Origin: Nepenthes gracilis
Lineage: Eukaryota; Streptophyta; Magnoliopsida; Caryophyllales; Nepenthaceae
Direction of reading: 5' to 3'
DNA length: 64,000 bases
Assembly (NCBI GenBank): GCA_033239525.1
Contig: BSYO01000036.1
Coordinates: forward strand, 4,548,126 to 4,612,125
Under the pieces are notes generated by a model. That model searched no databases. It was not told where the DNA came from and worked only from the letters and a program-made list of their open reading frames with translations. Positions within the stretch are counted from its first letter, which is position 1; every line of letters starts with the position of its first letter. This document shows, in pieces, positions 11,601 to 23,580 of this stretch. A program made the translations under genes and the position numbers.

Positions 11601-14230
11601 ATATATATTTTTTAATTTAAGATTTGTTATGATGCATTATAGGGATTTAGATTATCACATGAATTTGGGAGTCAACATTTTTCTCTTTGAGATGAGCAGA
11701 ATAATCTTCATTTCTACAAATTATTATCCTGTGCATTATAATAAATCGAATGAGAAGTAAGAGGTATATAGAATCCGTTTTCCGATATATATTTTAATAC
11801 TCAAGTTAATAAATTTTCTTCTCGAATTGAAAAATACAAAAGAAAAGTAAATATTGAGATGGAAAGAGGATGAAAATGGGTGTAAATTGGGAGGATTTTA
11901 TTTAGCTTGGTGCACTCAAATATTTGTGTGTCTCTTCTTCTTTTTGAATTTTCTCTCCTCTTTTTTAGTCTATAAGAAGTTGTATTTATATTCAAAATTC
12001 TTATCTTTCCGGTTAACTTTTAAAACTGTTACTCATGTTAAGAGACATTTCAAGATAGTTGTTAGAAGACGTTATTCATAATGTATAACCATTATTCAAA
12101 ATTAATGAGAAAAATCATCTGGCTATCAATTGTGTTAACCGTTTCGATCGTTCCCGGATCACGTTATTTTTTTGCTATCATTATCTTTTAATTTTCGGTA
12201 ACTAATTGCCTACATTTAATGCCCCAAATAACATTCTAGAGAACCATTATTCAATTATCCTTATCTAGTTTATACTTTATTGCTTGAGCCACTGAGGTTT
12301 GAATACTGACTCAAATTTACATTGGTCGATTTATTTTGGGTCGTATCTAACATATGGTTACTTTTTTTTTTTTTTGGCTACTTAGAACTCGATAGTGGCG
12401 GTGTACAAAATAATTAAATTTTTTGCTAACACAATTTGTCAAATTCACCCTTATTAATATAATATTTTCAATTTTAGGCAGATTAATATTACTGCTAATC
12501 TACGCTATTTGGAAAAATTGCCCTCCGTTTGTTCTAAAAAAATTTCAGGTTTATTTTGACAATTTCTCGTATTTAAAATATAATTTATAATATATTTTTT
12601 TAAAAGATACTTTGTAAGCGTTTTACAATAAATTCTAAATAAATCTCAATTATTTTATAACTCAATTTATATTATGAAAAGCAAGTTCAGCGTATGAGGT
12701 CAAAAAGAAGAAAAAGGAGAGGGGATACGTTGAACAAAAATTCCTTCATATTGACGAAACTGTCCATGTTAAATTGGCCGAAATTATCAATATTGATAAA
12801 ATATGTGTAATTTGACTGTGAATTTTACCATTCTATTGGTATTTTTGGACTAGTTTTGATTTGGCATTTTAAGCTAAATTATTGGCTGCAATAAGTGGGT
12901 CCAATCCATTAGCCACCAAGTATATAGTTAATAGGCTCAATATAGTTAAGATAAACTATGATCTATAAACGGCTAGATAGTTATTAAATGAAATATAAAT
13001 TGAATTGAGTTATATACTCGAATGGCAACGTATCCAAACAGTCAACCGAGCAGTTCGTACAACTGATCAGCTTACTGACTCCATGATTAATTCAAATGAG
13101 AGTCTTAAAATTGATAAATATCAGCTATTTATTGTCAATTCAATTTGAAATATTGATTATTTTAAGTCAATCTGAATATTAAAATATATACAATTTTAAC
13201 TGATCTAACTATTTAGATTGTGCCCAATTATTTTTTTGTCAAAAAATTGCCAATAACAGATATTATAACTATAAATATACATATTTTTTTTAAAAAAAAG
13301 ATAAAATATAAAAAATAAGAAACACAGAGTATAACTCTCTGAGTAATTATTCTTCTATAATTATACAGAACCAAATCCTCAACTCATTGATTCTCTCTCT
13401 CATCCTCTTAATCTATCCTATATTTTAGTTTTTAAGAAAAATATATTGATATAAATGTTAAAGAACATTTTAAAAAATGAGTTTTAATTATTTTATAATT
13501 TTTATTTATTATTATAATATATATATAATCCAAATAAAATAGTTCAATAAATAAATTAAATTTTTTTAAAATTAAAATTTAAATTTTAGATACATATTAT
13601 AAATTAAGTGGACACATATATTTATGTATAATTAGTTTTAATTTTTTTTTTTACTATAACTAAAGATGACTTACTATATCTATATTCATTTAAGAGTAGA
13701 TGCCCCCTAAAATTTGGGGCTTCTTATTCGATTATTTTCAACAATAAATAAGGTTTTAAACAAATTTTCATTAATATTATAGAACCTTTTGATAATGCTC
13801 AACTGAAGAAATTATATGTAAACAAAGTTTAAATTAATATTGGAATTTATATTAAATGATATTAAAATTTTCTTTTTCACTTAGAGTATCATTTTTATTT
13901 AAATAATTGTTAAGTTATTTTAAAATAAGTTTAAAATTACTGAATAAATTATTTTTTATATTTTTGATTCATTTTATTTTAAGATAGCGATCAGTTATAC
14001 TCTTTATAAATATATACATTTTATTAGAAAAAAACATAATATGATATTATTATATTAGTTTACTAAAAATTGTAAAAAATAATTACTTATATTAAGAAAT
14101 AACTATTATTTTTTATATATTGTTAATAGAATAGTCCTGAAAAATAAAAAAAAAACTATTATTTTTATTAAAAATCCAAATCACGATTTGGAATTTATTT
14201 GTAAATTATCTTTCAATTTCTACTAAACCA
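8669..14230. other. AT-rich intergenic DNA, no gene seen
   Basis: About 5.6 kb, dominated by A/T runs, with a TA microsatellite at about 10181-10203. No open reading frame longer than about 75 codons occurs and none resembles a known family. One cluster of GGCCCA/TGGGCC motifs at 10338-10420 is listed separately. I see no LTR pair, TIR pair or RNA gene here. Confidence 0.6.
10338..10420. promoter_or_regulatory. Cluster of site II (TGGGCC/GGCCCA) motifs with a telo-box
   Basis: Within about 80 bp there are GGCCCA, TGGGCC, TGGGCC and GGCCCA motifs plus AAACCCTA. Site II elements bind TCP factors and pair with telo-boxes in promoters of plant housekeeping and ribosomal genes. No recognisable gene lies next to it on either strand, so function is unproven. 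It could be the promoter of an untranslated or lost transcript. Confidence 0.3.
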
Positions 14231-14254
14231 TCCATATATATGAAGGAAACAAGG

Positions 14255-14261
14255 TATAAAA
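14255..14261 (+). promoter_or_regulatory. TATA box of the MYB-bromodomain gene
   Basis: TATAAAA lies 67 bp upstream of the chosen ATG. The expected transcription start, about 30 bp downstream, falls in the GA repeat that would then form part of the 5' UTR. Confidence 0.5.
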
Positions 14262-14270
14262 CGCCGTTTG

Positions 14271-14272
<2 letters not shown>

Positions 14273-14304
<32 letters not shown>
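14273..14304 (+). repeat. (GA)n microsatellite in the 5' UTR
   Basis: Sixteen GA units just upstream of the start codon. GA/CT repeats are common in plant 5' UTRs and core promoters, where GAGA-binding BBR/BPC proteins can act. In one frame the repeat reads Arg-Glu dipeptides joined to the protein, but the ATG at 14322 has a better context. Confidence 0.85.
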
Positions 14305-14308
<4 letters not shown>

Positions 14309-14321
14309 AGGAGAGAACGCC

Positions 14322-14671
14322 ATGGCCAAAGGAAACGAAGCTCAGACCAACGTGACCTGGGGAACACTGGAGGAGCTCTTGTTAGCATGCGCCGTGAGTC
14401 GTTATGGCACAAGCTGCTGGGACTCGGTAGCCAGAGAAATCCAGAAGCGAAGCTCCGGTTGTCGCTTACTAACCCCTCAAAACTGTAAACAAAAATACCA
14501 CGAACTCAAAAACCGGTTCACCGCCAGGAACGGCTACGACAACAACACGCCGCCAATCGACGGCTCCGAAAACGGCGATGCCGTGGACACTTGTCTCTGG
14601 CAGGATGAGTTGCGTAAAATCAGAATCGCTGAACTCAAGCGCGAACTCGAGCTTTACGATCTTTCGATCAT
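14322..14671 (+). CDS. Exon 1 of the MYB-bromodomain gene (SANT domain)
   Basis: Codes for residues 1-116 plus two bases of the next codon. The SANT/MYB-like helices include WGTLEELLLACAVSRYG, WDSVAREIQKR and CKQKYHELKNRF. The donor is AT|GTAACT at 14672. If unspliced, the frame stops two codons later at 14673-14675, which supports this splice. Confidence 0.85.
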
Positions 14672-17600
14672 GTAACTTTCTCAATCGAAACCTTTTTATT
14701 TTACTTTTCTTCAGGAAAATTATTATACGGCTGTTGGATCTGTAAAAATTGCGCAGGTCGTTGCAATCGAAAGTGGAGAAGTTGAAGGAAGAACGAGAGC
14801 GAAGCTTGAGAGAGAACGAGAAAGAAGAGACAGATCTAGAGAAGAGTCAGGTGAGATACAGAGTAGATGACCTCAAAGAGACGAAAAATATTCCGGAGAT
14901 CTCATCGCCGGAACAAGGATCCGGCAGGGAAGTTTCCGTCGGTGAATCTGCCCGCGAAAAGCTATCAGTGAACGAATCGAATTCCACGGATCCGAAAGGT
15001 GATGATAACCTGGAGAACAGAGTTGGCGAAAAGGAAAACGATTCCGCCGCGCCGGCCGTCGGCCATATAAATCCAGGCAAGGGAACGGCTAGGCCCGCCG
15101 GCGAAGCTTCCTACAACGGAAGCTCCGATACGATTGCTCCCGCCAAAGAATATTCGTCTTCCCAGAATTGTGACTCGGCGAAGGCTGACCCGGTGAAGGA
15201 ATCGATCGACTCACCCGAGTTGTTGGAGTCGGTCGCCGAGTCAAAGGGTAGACGAGAGAAAGAGACGAAGGAGAGCAGTGACGTTCAGAGCTCATCAAGC
15301 CTGTCGAGGAAGCTGAGGCGCGAGAAGGTTGCCTCCGGTGGCAACGAGCCAGAGGCTGAGAACCAATCTCTCGCCGTGAAACCTTCGATCCTCATATCGC
15401 AGCCGTTGGTTGATTTTCTTGAAGTCATCCGGTCGCACAAGCTCGGCTCCATGTTCGAGCGCCGGCTCGAATGCCAGGTAAAAAGTTTGCTAATTGCTAT
15501 ATTATCTTATTTTGATGCCGTAATTAAATTACGCAAAATTAAAGTAAAAAAATTATTAGTACTTAAACACATGAATAATCGTAATTAATAAAAATAATTT
15601 AAAATATTATAATTGGATTAATAACCATTAATTTAATTTATACTATATAATATAACGTATATACCTAAAATTTAACCTGGTCTATAATAAAATGAGGCAG
15701 AAATTCCCAGTTAATAATAAAATCTTTACTTACCAAAAAACAAATATATATATATATAATTTTTAAAAAATATTTTTTTTCTAATAAAAAGTTACGCGTA
15801 ATTGAAAATTATATCAAAAAAAAAAAAAGGAAAATGAAACTTGAAATTGCTGGCTTACATCGCAGCCAGTCGTCTGACCAGATCGTGTGATAAGTGATAA
15901 GGAGCGGAAACGAGATCGGGGCCGTTAGATATATGTGAATCCAATCATTTACATTTAATTTTTTTAAAAAATATAAAATATGATTGTTTTGTTACCTTAA
16001 TTATAAAAATATTATAAATTATTTTATTTTTGAAAAATTTATAATTTTAAATATTCTTATATGTAATTTTTAGAATTTAAAATATAATTAATTTAACCTA
16101 AAATCTAATATAATATTAAATTGACAAAACAATAGTAGCCGCTACGGACACCATGCACCACCGCTGCTATCCGCCTTTACCGTCCACCAACGGCCTATCA
16201 TCTCACATCTCTTTTCCTCGTTCTGGTCCCTCTGTCTCCTCTAAGACCAGCGGCGCCGCTTGGACCGCTGTCCACACCGCCTTGACTACCATCGATATTA
16301 CTCTCTCTGCTGAATCTCGTACACGTCTTTTTCCTCGAAAACAACCCAACACCACCCAAATCACCGCCATCGATGATAGAAACCACCGATTCTCTCTCTC
16401 TCTCTGTGTCTCATCTCTTCCACTGTTTCACCGTCTTTTTCTCTCGTCCGTGGCACCAGCGGCGAAGGGCCACCGCTTCCACCCTTGTTCTTTTATTTTC
16501 CCTTTCTTTACCTCCTCTCCCACAACCTTTTCCCTCGTATTCAAATGAAACCTCATGGGAGTGTTAACCAGTAGCGCGAACCTGAAAATCGTTATCGTTG
16601 ATTCAGTATTGCCATTGCTTCACTAGATTTGATTTTCTTTTTCGAGTCCCCATCTTGCATTTTTTTTTCTGATCCATGAATTTTGGCATGAAATCTGCTA
16701 TTTATAGATAGCTAGGATGTATCTTGTGAGCGTAGATTCGGGAGTTCTTTTGTTTGTTTGTTTGTTTTTTTTTTTTTTTTTAAATTTATGGTATGAATTT
16801 GATATCTCCGAAAATTATGTTGTTTCCCTTCCAAAAAAAAAAAAAAAAAAACCTTCCTAAGTTAGCATATTATGTATCCTTACGGTGTAATTTTGATTTA
16901 GGACAAATTACTTAAATTATTATAATCCTCAATACTTTTTTTATAATATTAAGATCCATTTATAAATTAAAGTTTTGATACTCTTATTTATAACACAATA
17001 TTTTGATTTTTAAAGTTATATTCCTAAATTTTTATTTTTATTAATGTTGTAATTTTATAAATTGATATAAAATTTGAAAAAAAATTAAAAATGAGAACTT
17101 GAATAACAATGAAAGAGACATATCATTTTTGACTATTCCAATAAAAATAACCAAAATATATCATGCCAAAACGAATATCGTATATTAGTATAATATAAAT
17201 AATTAGATTTTTTACTTAATCGATAAAATTAATTATAATGCTGAAAAAATCATTAATAATTTTAAATAATGATAATGGAATATTTAATTATTAAATTGGA
17301 AAACATTACATTAAAAGTAAAAATAAATGAAAGATTGTATTTTTAATATTTTTTTATATGACTAATATTTATTTAATTTATTTATATGAATTAATTTATA
17401 TAATAAATAAATAAGTAGCTGATCAATCAAAATTACTAAAATTAATTTAAAAAACTATAAATATCTCCATATATGTGTAATACTTATCTTAAATTTAAAT
17501 ATAAATTTGAGAATTTTTAAAGTAGGCTTTTAAATTTTTTTATTTTGGATATTACGTACCATGAATCAAATGATAATTCATAGGGGTAGGACTGACTTTC

Positions 17601-20600
17601 CTATTTATTCTTTAATATATATTTAACAAATAATTTAGATAAATAGAGTAAAAGATGGTACGATATTAGGTGACTATGCTTTGGGAAGATTTTGTAGAGA
17701 TTAGGAGTTCTAGATGGAAAACTTCTAATCTCTTTGATATACGGGTTTAAATGATGTGATTATCAGATAATATGATATAGAGATCCTACTTTTGTGTTTT
17801 ATTGATGAGTTTTATATTTATAGGGTCGCAATATCCACTATTCTAGATGGTTGGTAGCAATTCTTCCAAAAGTTATTAGCAATTCTCCTAAATATGAGTT
17901 ATTGACCGCTTGAGTTAACTACTTAAATAGGTTGTTAATATACATATTCATCATCATGGGTTTTAAGAACTTTCTCAAATCTTACCATTATAAGAATTAT
18001 CATTACGTAGGTTACTAATAAACTGTATCAATGGGTCTAAAAATTAGCTAATTATAAAGGATTGGCCGTATAATTTGATAATTTGTATATCTTTTTAACT
18101 TATCAATCCTGATCTACCTTAACCATTCTATCTCCGGTGTAGCCACAATCTAACTTTTTCATTATTCAATAATCTAGTCATCTAATCATTCCAATCATCT
18201 TGCACATGGTCATTTAACTTGTAGCTAAAATTTATAAATCCAACATTGCTAATGCCTAACAACTTTGTACTTGACAATGTTGACCATTTTGCTTGCTCTT
18301 AATATGGGGTATTAAGAGGGGTGTGTGGGACAAGAGAGCCGTATCTTAAAGAGATAAAAAAATTTATTATTTAAATATTAATTATTTTTAAAATAAATAA
18401 TTATAATTTAATAATATATTTAAATTATTTTTTAAAAAATAGTTTAATATAACTATTTATTTAAAAAATAATAGTTTAAATTTAGAGAATAATTTGTTCT
18501 ATCTCTATAAGAGATGGAGCTCTCTTGATCCAATAGTGTGTTCGAATCAATAGCTTAAATTTTAACTAAATTCGATTAGTGTTGATTAATTGTAAGTAAA
18601 TACAATATAGTTCCCCCATATGTATAGGATAAAACCACTTAACATAAAAATAGCAATTCAAGTACTTTTGTCAGATACTTATTTTTTCCAATAATTTTTC
18701 ATTAACATCGAATCAAAGGTAAGAAACACACCCTTATTATTAACATCGAATTATTATTATCGAATTTGTCAGATACTAATTTTTTATTAACATTGAATTA
18801 TTATTATTATTTAATTTTTTTTTTGTAGGGAAACACACTCTTTATTTTTATTTTTATTTTTTGTAGGGAAACACACTCTTTATTGTTGTGGTGTTCGAAA
18901 AATTATACAATACATTCGACATGTTATATTATTATTTTTTTAATAATTAAATAAATTCAGTATATATTTCATAATAATAATTAGTATTTTACTTACAAAA
19001 AAAAAAAAAAAACAGTACTAGTATAAAGTGATATAAGTCATTAATAAAATTATACAATTTTCTTGATATTGGCCGCCTCTGGTCTGCTTACAAATGGTAC
19101 GTGTACATGGTATTTTCCTTTATATTGGTGTTTAATTTCTTTTGTTTTGTTTTGTTTGTTTTTTTATTTTTATTTTTATTTTTTCCCCTCAGTAAAGACA
19201 AGCAATATGCATGAATTCATGCATTTGACTTGTAACTTAGCGCACAGATTTTCTTGCCTGGGTGGCGTTTTCTTGAGGGAAAGAACGTTCATTTAATTAA
19301 AAATTATGAAAATAGTTATTAATTAATTTTTTAAAATATTTAATTATTATATAGCAATTTAGTTTATTGAATGTTTCAAATCTAATCATATATGTTAATA
19401 ATATTTCTCTCTTTTTATAGAAACGTGACGTTAGAGATTATTTTGACAAATTAAATTATCAGATATTTTAATTTATTTATATTAATAATTTTATATGAAA
19501 TATATCTCTATTAATCAAATATTATACTATTAATATTAATTTTTAATCTAACAAATAAAATGAAGCCACGTGGGCTGTGGGAATTCCAAGGGATTGGCCC
19601 CCGCACTCATTTGCAACCGCTTGATCCGGTTGCGTTTGATTTTTCTTCAATTATGGGCCCACGTTGTCATTTCTTTCTCACATAAAAGAAACGCTGACGT
19701 TTCATATCAAAACGATGTCGCAGAGGACTACCCAATACATGAATTTAATTCGTCAACACATCGACCTCCAAACCATTCGGACGCGACTCGACGAAGGCCG
19801 CTACTCAGACCACCACGCCAATTTCTATCGCGACCTTCTCCTCCTCATCAACAACGCCGTCGTCTTCTTCCCCAAAAAATCCTCCGAGCACAAAGCAGCG
19901 GTGGAGCTCCGGCAACTCGTCTCAAAGAGACTTCCGCGGAGTGCCGCGAAGCAGGGCCCGGAGCAGCACCTGACGAAACGAGAACGAGAAGCGGAAGATT
20001 CTCTTCTATTCAAGCCGAAAATCTCCATGCCGGTGATCGTATGTCGGAAACGGAGCTCAACTGTTGCAAAAGCATCAGTAGGAGGGAGAAAGAGAGGCGA
20101 AGCAGTTTTGATTGGAAATGACGAGAAAAACAGCGAGCTGCTGGCGATGCGAAGAAGCCGGAGAAATCGACTTCGATCAGCGCGGTGACGAAGCAGCGGA
20201 CGATGGATCAGGGATTCGATTCGAGAAATTCGAGCAGAAACGGCAAAAGCCAGATCTGTGATCCTCCGAACAAGAGTTCGGAGAAACAGGCTACCTCAGG
20301 CCCTAAGGTGTTGGGGATCGATGGAGCGTCGGGGAATGAGAATTCGGAGGCGACATTAGAGAAAAAGAACAGCAAAAGTAACGCGAGGACCGTCAATTCG
20401 AAGAAGCAAGGCGCGGCGAATTTCTTGAACAGAATCAGGCGGAACTTATCTCCGAATGATGATGCATTTCTGTCAGATTCGATGAAGAAGTCAGCCGTAA
20501 ATGCTGATAATGGTAAAGGATCCGAGCAGAAGAAGAATAGCTCTGGCCATAACAATTACAAAAGTGAGGGATCAAGAGATCACAGCTCACGTAAAGGATC

Positions 20601-20760
20601 AGGCAGTAAAGCAGCGAAGGAGATGCAGAGAGGCGGCGTGGCAAAGAAGGATAATGCGGGACGGTCCCTGATGAGGGTGGTGGCGACGACGGCTACAAGG
20701 CAGAGGAGGAGGGCGCACGGGGAAGCAGAGGCGGTGCCAAAGAAACGTCAAAGGAAATGA
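14322..20760 (+). CDS. MYB/SANT and bromodomain-containing nuclear protein (three exons, apparent frameshift in exon 3)
   Basis: Exons 14322-14671, 14757-15477 and 19724-20760 join through GT-AG introns in compatible phases (2, then 0). ATG 14322 has a strong context (ACGCCATGGC). The N-terminus (residues 8-70, WGTLEELLLACAVSRYGTSC...) is a SANT/MYB-like domain, followed by a charged Glu/Lys-rich, probably coiled segment at the start of exon 2. A bromodomain spans the exon 2/3 junction (LVDFLEVIRSHKLGSMFERR, then YMNLIRQHIDLQTI and FYRDLLLLINNAVVFFP). Such proteins are thought to read acetylated histones in the nucleus. The basic C-terminus ends KKRQRK, a likely nuclear signal. Exon 3 needs a frame change near 20150 to join the bromodomain to the C-terminal frame ending at TGA 20758-20760. 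This could be a true mutation or a sequence error. The domain call is strong; functional status is uncertain. Confidence 0.85.
14757..15477 (+). CDS. Exon 2 of the MYB-bromodomain gene
   Basis: Acceptor TTGCGCAG at 14749-14756, donor CAG|GTAAAA at 15478. The exon adds 240 codons: a Lys/Glu-rich helix (KVEKLKEERERSL), a long polar, probably disordered region, then the first bromodomain helix ending FERRLECQ. Base composition is far richer in GC than the flanking introns, as expected for a plant exon. Confidence 0.85.
16140..16560 (+). other. GC-rich, exon-like island in intron 2
   Basis: The 420-bp island has exon-like composition, a CT-rich stretch, and a 131-codon open frame from ATG 16153 rich in Ser, Pro and Thr. 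I recognise no domain in any frame. It could be a captured gene fragment, the first exon of a nested gene, an alternative exon, or a non-coding insertion. The flanks return abruptly to about 80 percent AT. Confidence 0.35.
18331..18527. mobile_element. MITE-like insertion with imperfect terminal inverted repeats
   Basis: The left end reads CAAGAGAGCCGTATCTTAAA and the right end, reverse complemented, CAAGAGAGCTCCATCTCTTA. The terminal repeats are thus about 26 bp with a few mismatches. The 197-bp body is AT-rich and non-coding. Size, TIRs and position in an intron suit a small DNA-transposon derivative. I could not find a convincing target-site duplication, so the superfamily is open. Confidence 0.5.
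19724..20760 (+). CDS. Exon 3 of the MYB-bromodomain gene (bromodomain end and basic tail)
   Basis: The acceptor GTCGCAG ends at 19723. The first frame carries the rest of the bromodomain, including the conserved YMNLIRQHIDLQTI and NNAVVFFP stretches, but closes at TGA 20186-20188. The frame one base over reads on as DAKKPEKSTSISAVTKQRTM and continues 190 codons to the natural end. The exon length of 1037 nt is not a multiple of three although it begins in phase 0, so one insertion or a two-base loss near 20150 is implied. The tail is Lys/Ser-rich and ends KKRQRK. Confidence 0.75.
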
Positions 20761-20810
20761 AGGGGATTTCTGTCAGGTAGCAATTAATTTATTTTAGGTA
20801 TCAATGTAAC

Positions 20811-20816
20811 AATAAA
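20811..20816 (+). terminator. Polyadenylation signal of the MYB-bromodomain gene
   Basis: AATAAA lies 51 bp after the final stop and is followed by T-rich DNA. Position and sequence suit the near-upstream element of a plant 3' end. No other gene is near. Confidence 0.5.
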
Positions 20817-22278
20817 CAGTAGATTTTCTACCTTTTTGTTTCACTATCTAATCTCAGTTTATTGTGTGACTTGGTTATGATTTTATCACTCTAATACTAT
20901 TATAAAAAATATTAAATTTTTATTTTTATTTTTGTTAAAATCTATTCTTATAATAAAAAAATAAAATCAAAACTATATATTAAAATATTATTTTAATTTC
21001 TACCCTATATTATTTTAAAACGATTTTAATTAGTAAAATAATTAAAAAGTTTAATATTTAAAATAATCATTGTCTATTGCTCTTTTCTTTATATGTATTG
21101 CTTATTTAGATTTAAAAAATAAATAATAAATAAAATATGTATCATATATATATATATATAGAGAGAGAGAGAATAATTAAACACTCCATCCTATTCTATT
21201 ATCATCTCTAAGTATAAATTAATTGATAAAGCATTACATTATTTAATGATGATTAAATATTTTGTTAAGGTATCCCAAATATTTCCTGGGGACTAAAGAA
21301 AATGGATTATGGCATCCTTAAAGTCATACTATGTAAATTTAATAGTTTATGTATTTTAATTTAAAAAATAAAATTTATATAATTTTTTTTAAAAAATATA
21401 AACGGTTAAATTTATATCAAATAATTTACGCAAAAAGCTTGATTTACTTTTAAATGGGCCTATTGGACCACAGAAAGGAAGGTGGATTTTGGTTGAAAAG
21501 CAATTTGAACGATGGGCCTCGGCCCATCAACTGTTTGAGAGCCTTGAAGGGGTTACTCATCGGGTAAATCACCATTTAGATATGGTTAACGATAATTAGA
21601 ATATATTTGGCTTTTTTGAATAATAAATAATATTTTTGAAAATAATTTGAAAACACCCCCATGATTTATTGGTTCCCATGATTTATATTTATATTTTTTG
21701 TTTTTTTCTACTTTTTTTGATTTCCATGATTTTCGGGGATAAATTTTGTTGATGAAAACCTTGCCTTGATGGAAGACTGTACCCATTTCACTTCGATCTT
21801 TTATTTTTTAATTTTATTTGTACATTAATTCGTGTGGTTAAAAACCTAGTTAAATTTTTACCATAACCAAAATACATATTTCGGTTTAAATTTTTACCGG
21901 ATCAAACAAAATTATTACTTAAGCCAAACAGCCTAAAACGTCAATATGTAGGGTAGTTTGATCCGAATGGTTTATAAATTTTGTAATATTAAACTTATTA
22001 ATTTAAAAATTATTTGTTTAATTTAATAAAGTATATATTAAAACTAAAATAAATAAATAATAATATTAATATAATAATAACAATATATGTTTGGTTAGAC
22101 GATAAACATAGTGATGTCTTCGATACTACTATTAGAAAATCCTAGGACAAAACACGGTGAGGAATAAAATTCACGATGATTTTTATGCCAAGATCTTCTC
22201 TTTTATCAGTTAAGCGATAGTAGAATATTTGAAAATTTAATTTTTGTAAAAATTAAATCATATATATATCAAATAAAT
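20817..22278. other. AT-rich intergenic DNA
   Basis: No gene seen. A compound TA/GA microsatellite lies at about 21147-21171. A few GGGCC motifs occur at 21455-21525. The stretch 21660-21760 resembles 34260-34351, next to the Tat-like element, so both probably derive from one dispersed repeat. The last five bases, TAAAT at 22274-22278, are the target site of the gypsy element. Confidence 0.55.
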
Positions 22279-22589
22279 TATAATGTATCAAAATTTTAAA
22301 ATCTCCTGTCATCGAAGATATAAAGACCAAATTCTTTTTTGTCAAGAAAAATGGCAAAGAGGTGAAAGAAAATATGATCCGGTCAATGCATGTTGACCGA
22401 AAAATGTAAGGGAAAAACGTAACCGGTCAACAAGCGTTGACCGAAAACGGGAAGGAAAGTCCACTCGAACCGGAAGGGAAAAAGGAGGCCGGAAGTATTG
22501 AGACGAGCGAGAGAGCCATGAAGGCCGGCCGTCGTGTAACCCAACTTACCAGTCAATGCAATATTGACCAAGTTTCAATAAGTGTAAGT

Positions 22590-23580
22590 TTTCCGGAGAC
22601 CTTGATCTCCGAAAAACAAGTAGAAGCAGTGAATTCAGGGAACGTTTGGAAATTAAAGAGTTTTTCGGAGACTTTTGAATGATCTGCGGTGACGTTGAAA
22701 TTTGGAGGGTGAAGTTTCCGGAGACCTTGATCTCCGGAGATGATTGAAGTTTGGAGACGATTGACGTTTGGAGGCTTGGGAGTTTAGAGAATAAAGTTTT
22801 CGGAGACCTTAATCTTCGAAGACACTGAAGTTTAGAGGCTCAAGTTTTCAGATACCTTGATATCCGAAGACGTTGTCATTAAAGGCTAAAATTTTGGAGA
22901 CCTTAATCTCCGGAGACGGTAAAGGGAGAGACTTCCAGAGACCATTAAAGAGTTTTTCGGAAACTATTTCCGGAGGCCATTAAGGAGTCTCCGGAGACGG
23001 TTTTCAGGAGAAGATCGATCAATTCTTCCGGAGACGATTAGTGAGTGCTTTTCGGAGACCATTAAGGAGGCTTCCGGAAAAGACGAACGCAATTTCCGAA
23101 TACGATTATGTGAACTCGAGAAATGAATTTGGGACAATTCTTCCGGAGATGTTATTCGGGCAGGATTGAGTGAGAAATGAAGATTTAAGTCCTGGAGACC
23201 TTGATCTCTGTAGATGTTGAATTTGGAGACTTAAGTTCCGGAGACGATGAAGACGACTTCCAGAGCTGATTGATGAGTTCTTCATAGATGATTTCTAGGG
23301 AAAACTGAGGAGTTTTCCGGAGACCAATTTCGGAGACCATCCCGGAGACCACTTCCGGAGGCCATCGAGGAGGCTTCCGGAGACGATGCCGGAGACAATG
23401 AAAGCGAATTTCGGAGCTCTCTGGAGGCAAATTTTTATGAGATTGACGAGTTCTCCGAAGAAGATTTTCGGAGAGAATGAAAGTCTTCCGGAGATCTTTT
23501 CTGAAGACCTTTCCGGAGACCATTGAAGAGTTTTCTGGAGACAATATCGGAGACGCTGGACGCCTTTTCCAGAGGGGATA
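22590..23580 (+). repeat. Array of CCGGAGAC subrepeats in the 5' LTR
   Basis: Dozens of degenerate copies of CTTCCGGAGAC and the palindrome TCTCCGGAGA recur at irregular 15-60 bp spacing. They are often in the phrase GAGACCTTGATCTCCGGAGA. Reverse-strand reading frames stay open through it (169 codons at 23185-23694) because of the repeat composition. The array is rich in CCGG, a CG methylation site. Role unknown. Confidence 0.8.

Larger units (their letters stand above)
15478..19723 (+). other. Intron 2 of the MYB-bromodomain gene (4246 bp)
   Basis: GT at 15478 and AG at 19722-19723 bound a mostly AT-rich intron that is very long for a plant. It holds a GC-rich island at 16140-16560, a MITE-like insertion at 18331-18527, poly-T and poly-A runs, and a short direct repeat near 18829-18886 in which GTAGGGAAACACACTCTTTA occurs twice. 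The bromodomain halves on either side fit together without gap, which is the best evidence for splicing over this distance. Confidence 0.7.

Noticed and set aside
14268..14321. Upstream in-frame ATG of the MYB-bromodomain gene (MW followed by Arg-Glu repeats)
   Set aside because: It would translate the GA microsatellite. The ATG at 14322 has the better context and starts just before the SANT domain.
16153..16548. 131-codon open frame as a nested gene
   Set aside because: No recognisable domain, low-complexity Ser/Pro content, and no promoter or splice evidence. Kept only as an unexplained island.
20080..20195. Small intron (GTAGGA to AAGCAG) to explain the frame change in exon 3
   Set aside because: The stretch is GC-balanced and looks coding in both frames, unlike the AT-rich introns of this gene. 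A single indel is simpler, though the intron cannot be fully excluded.
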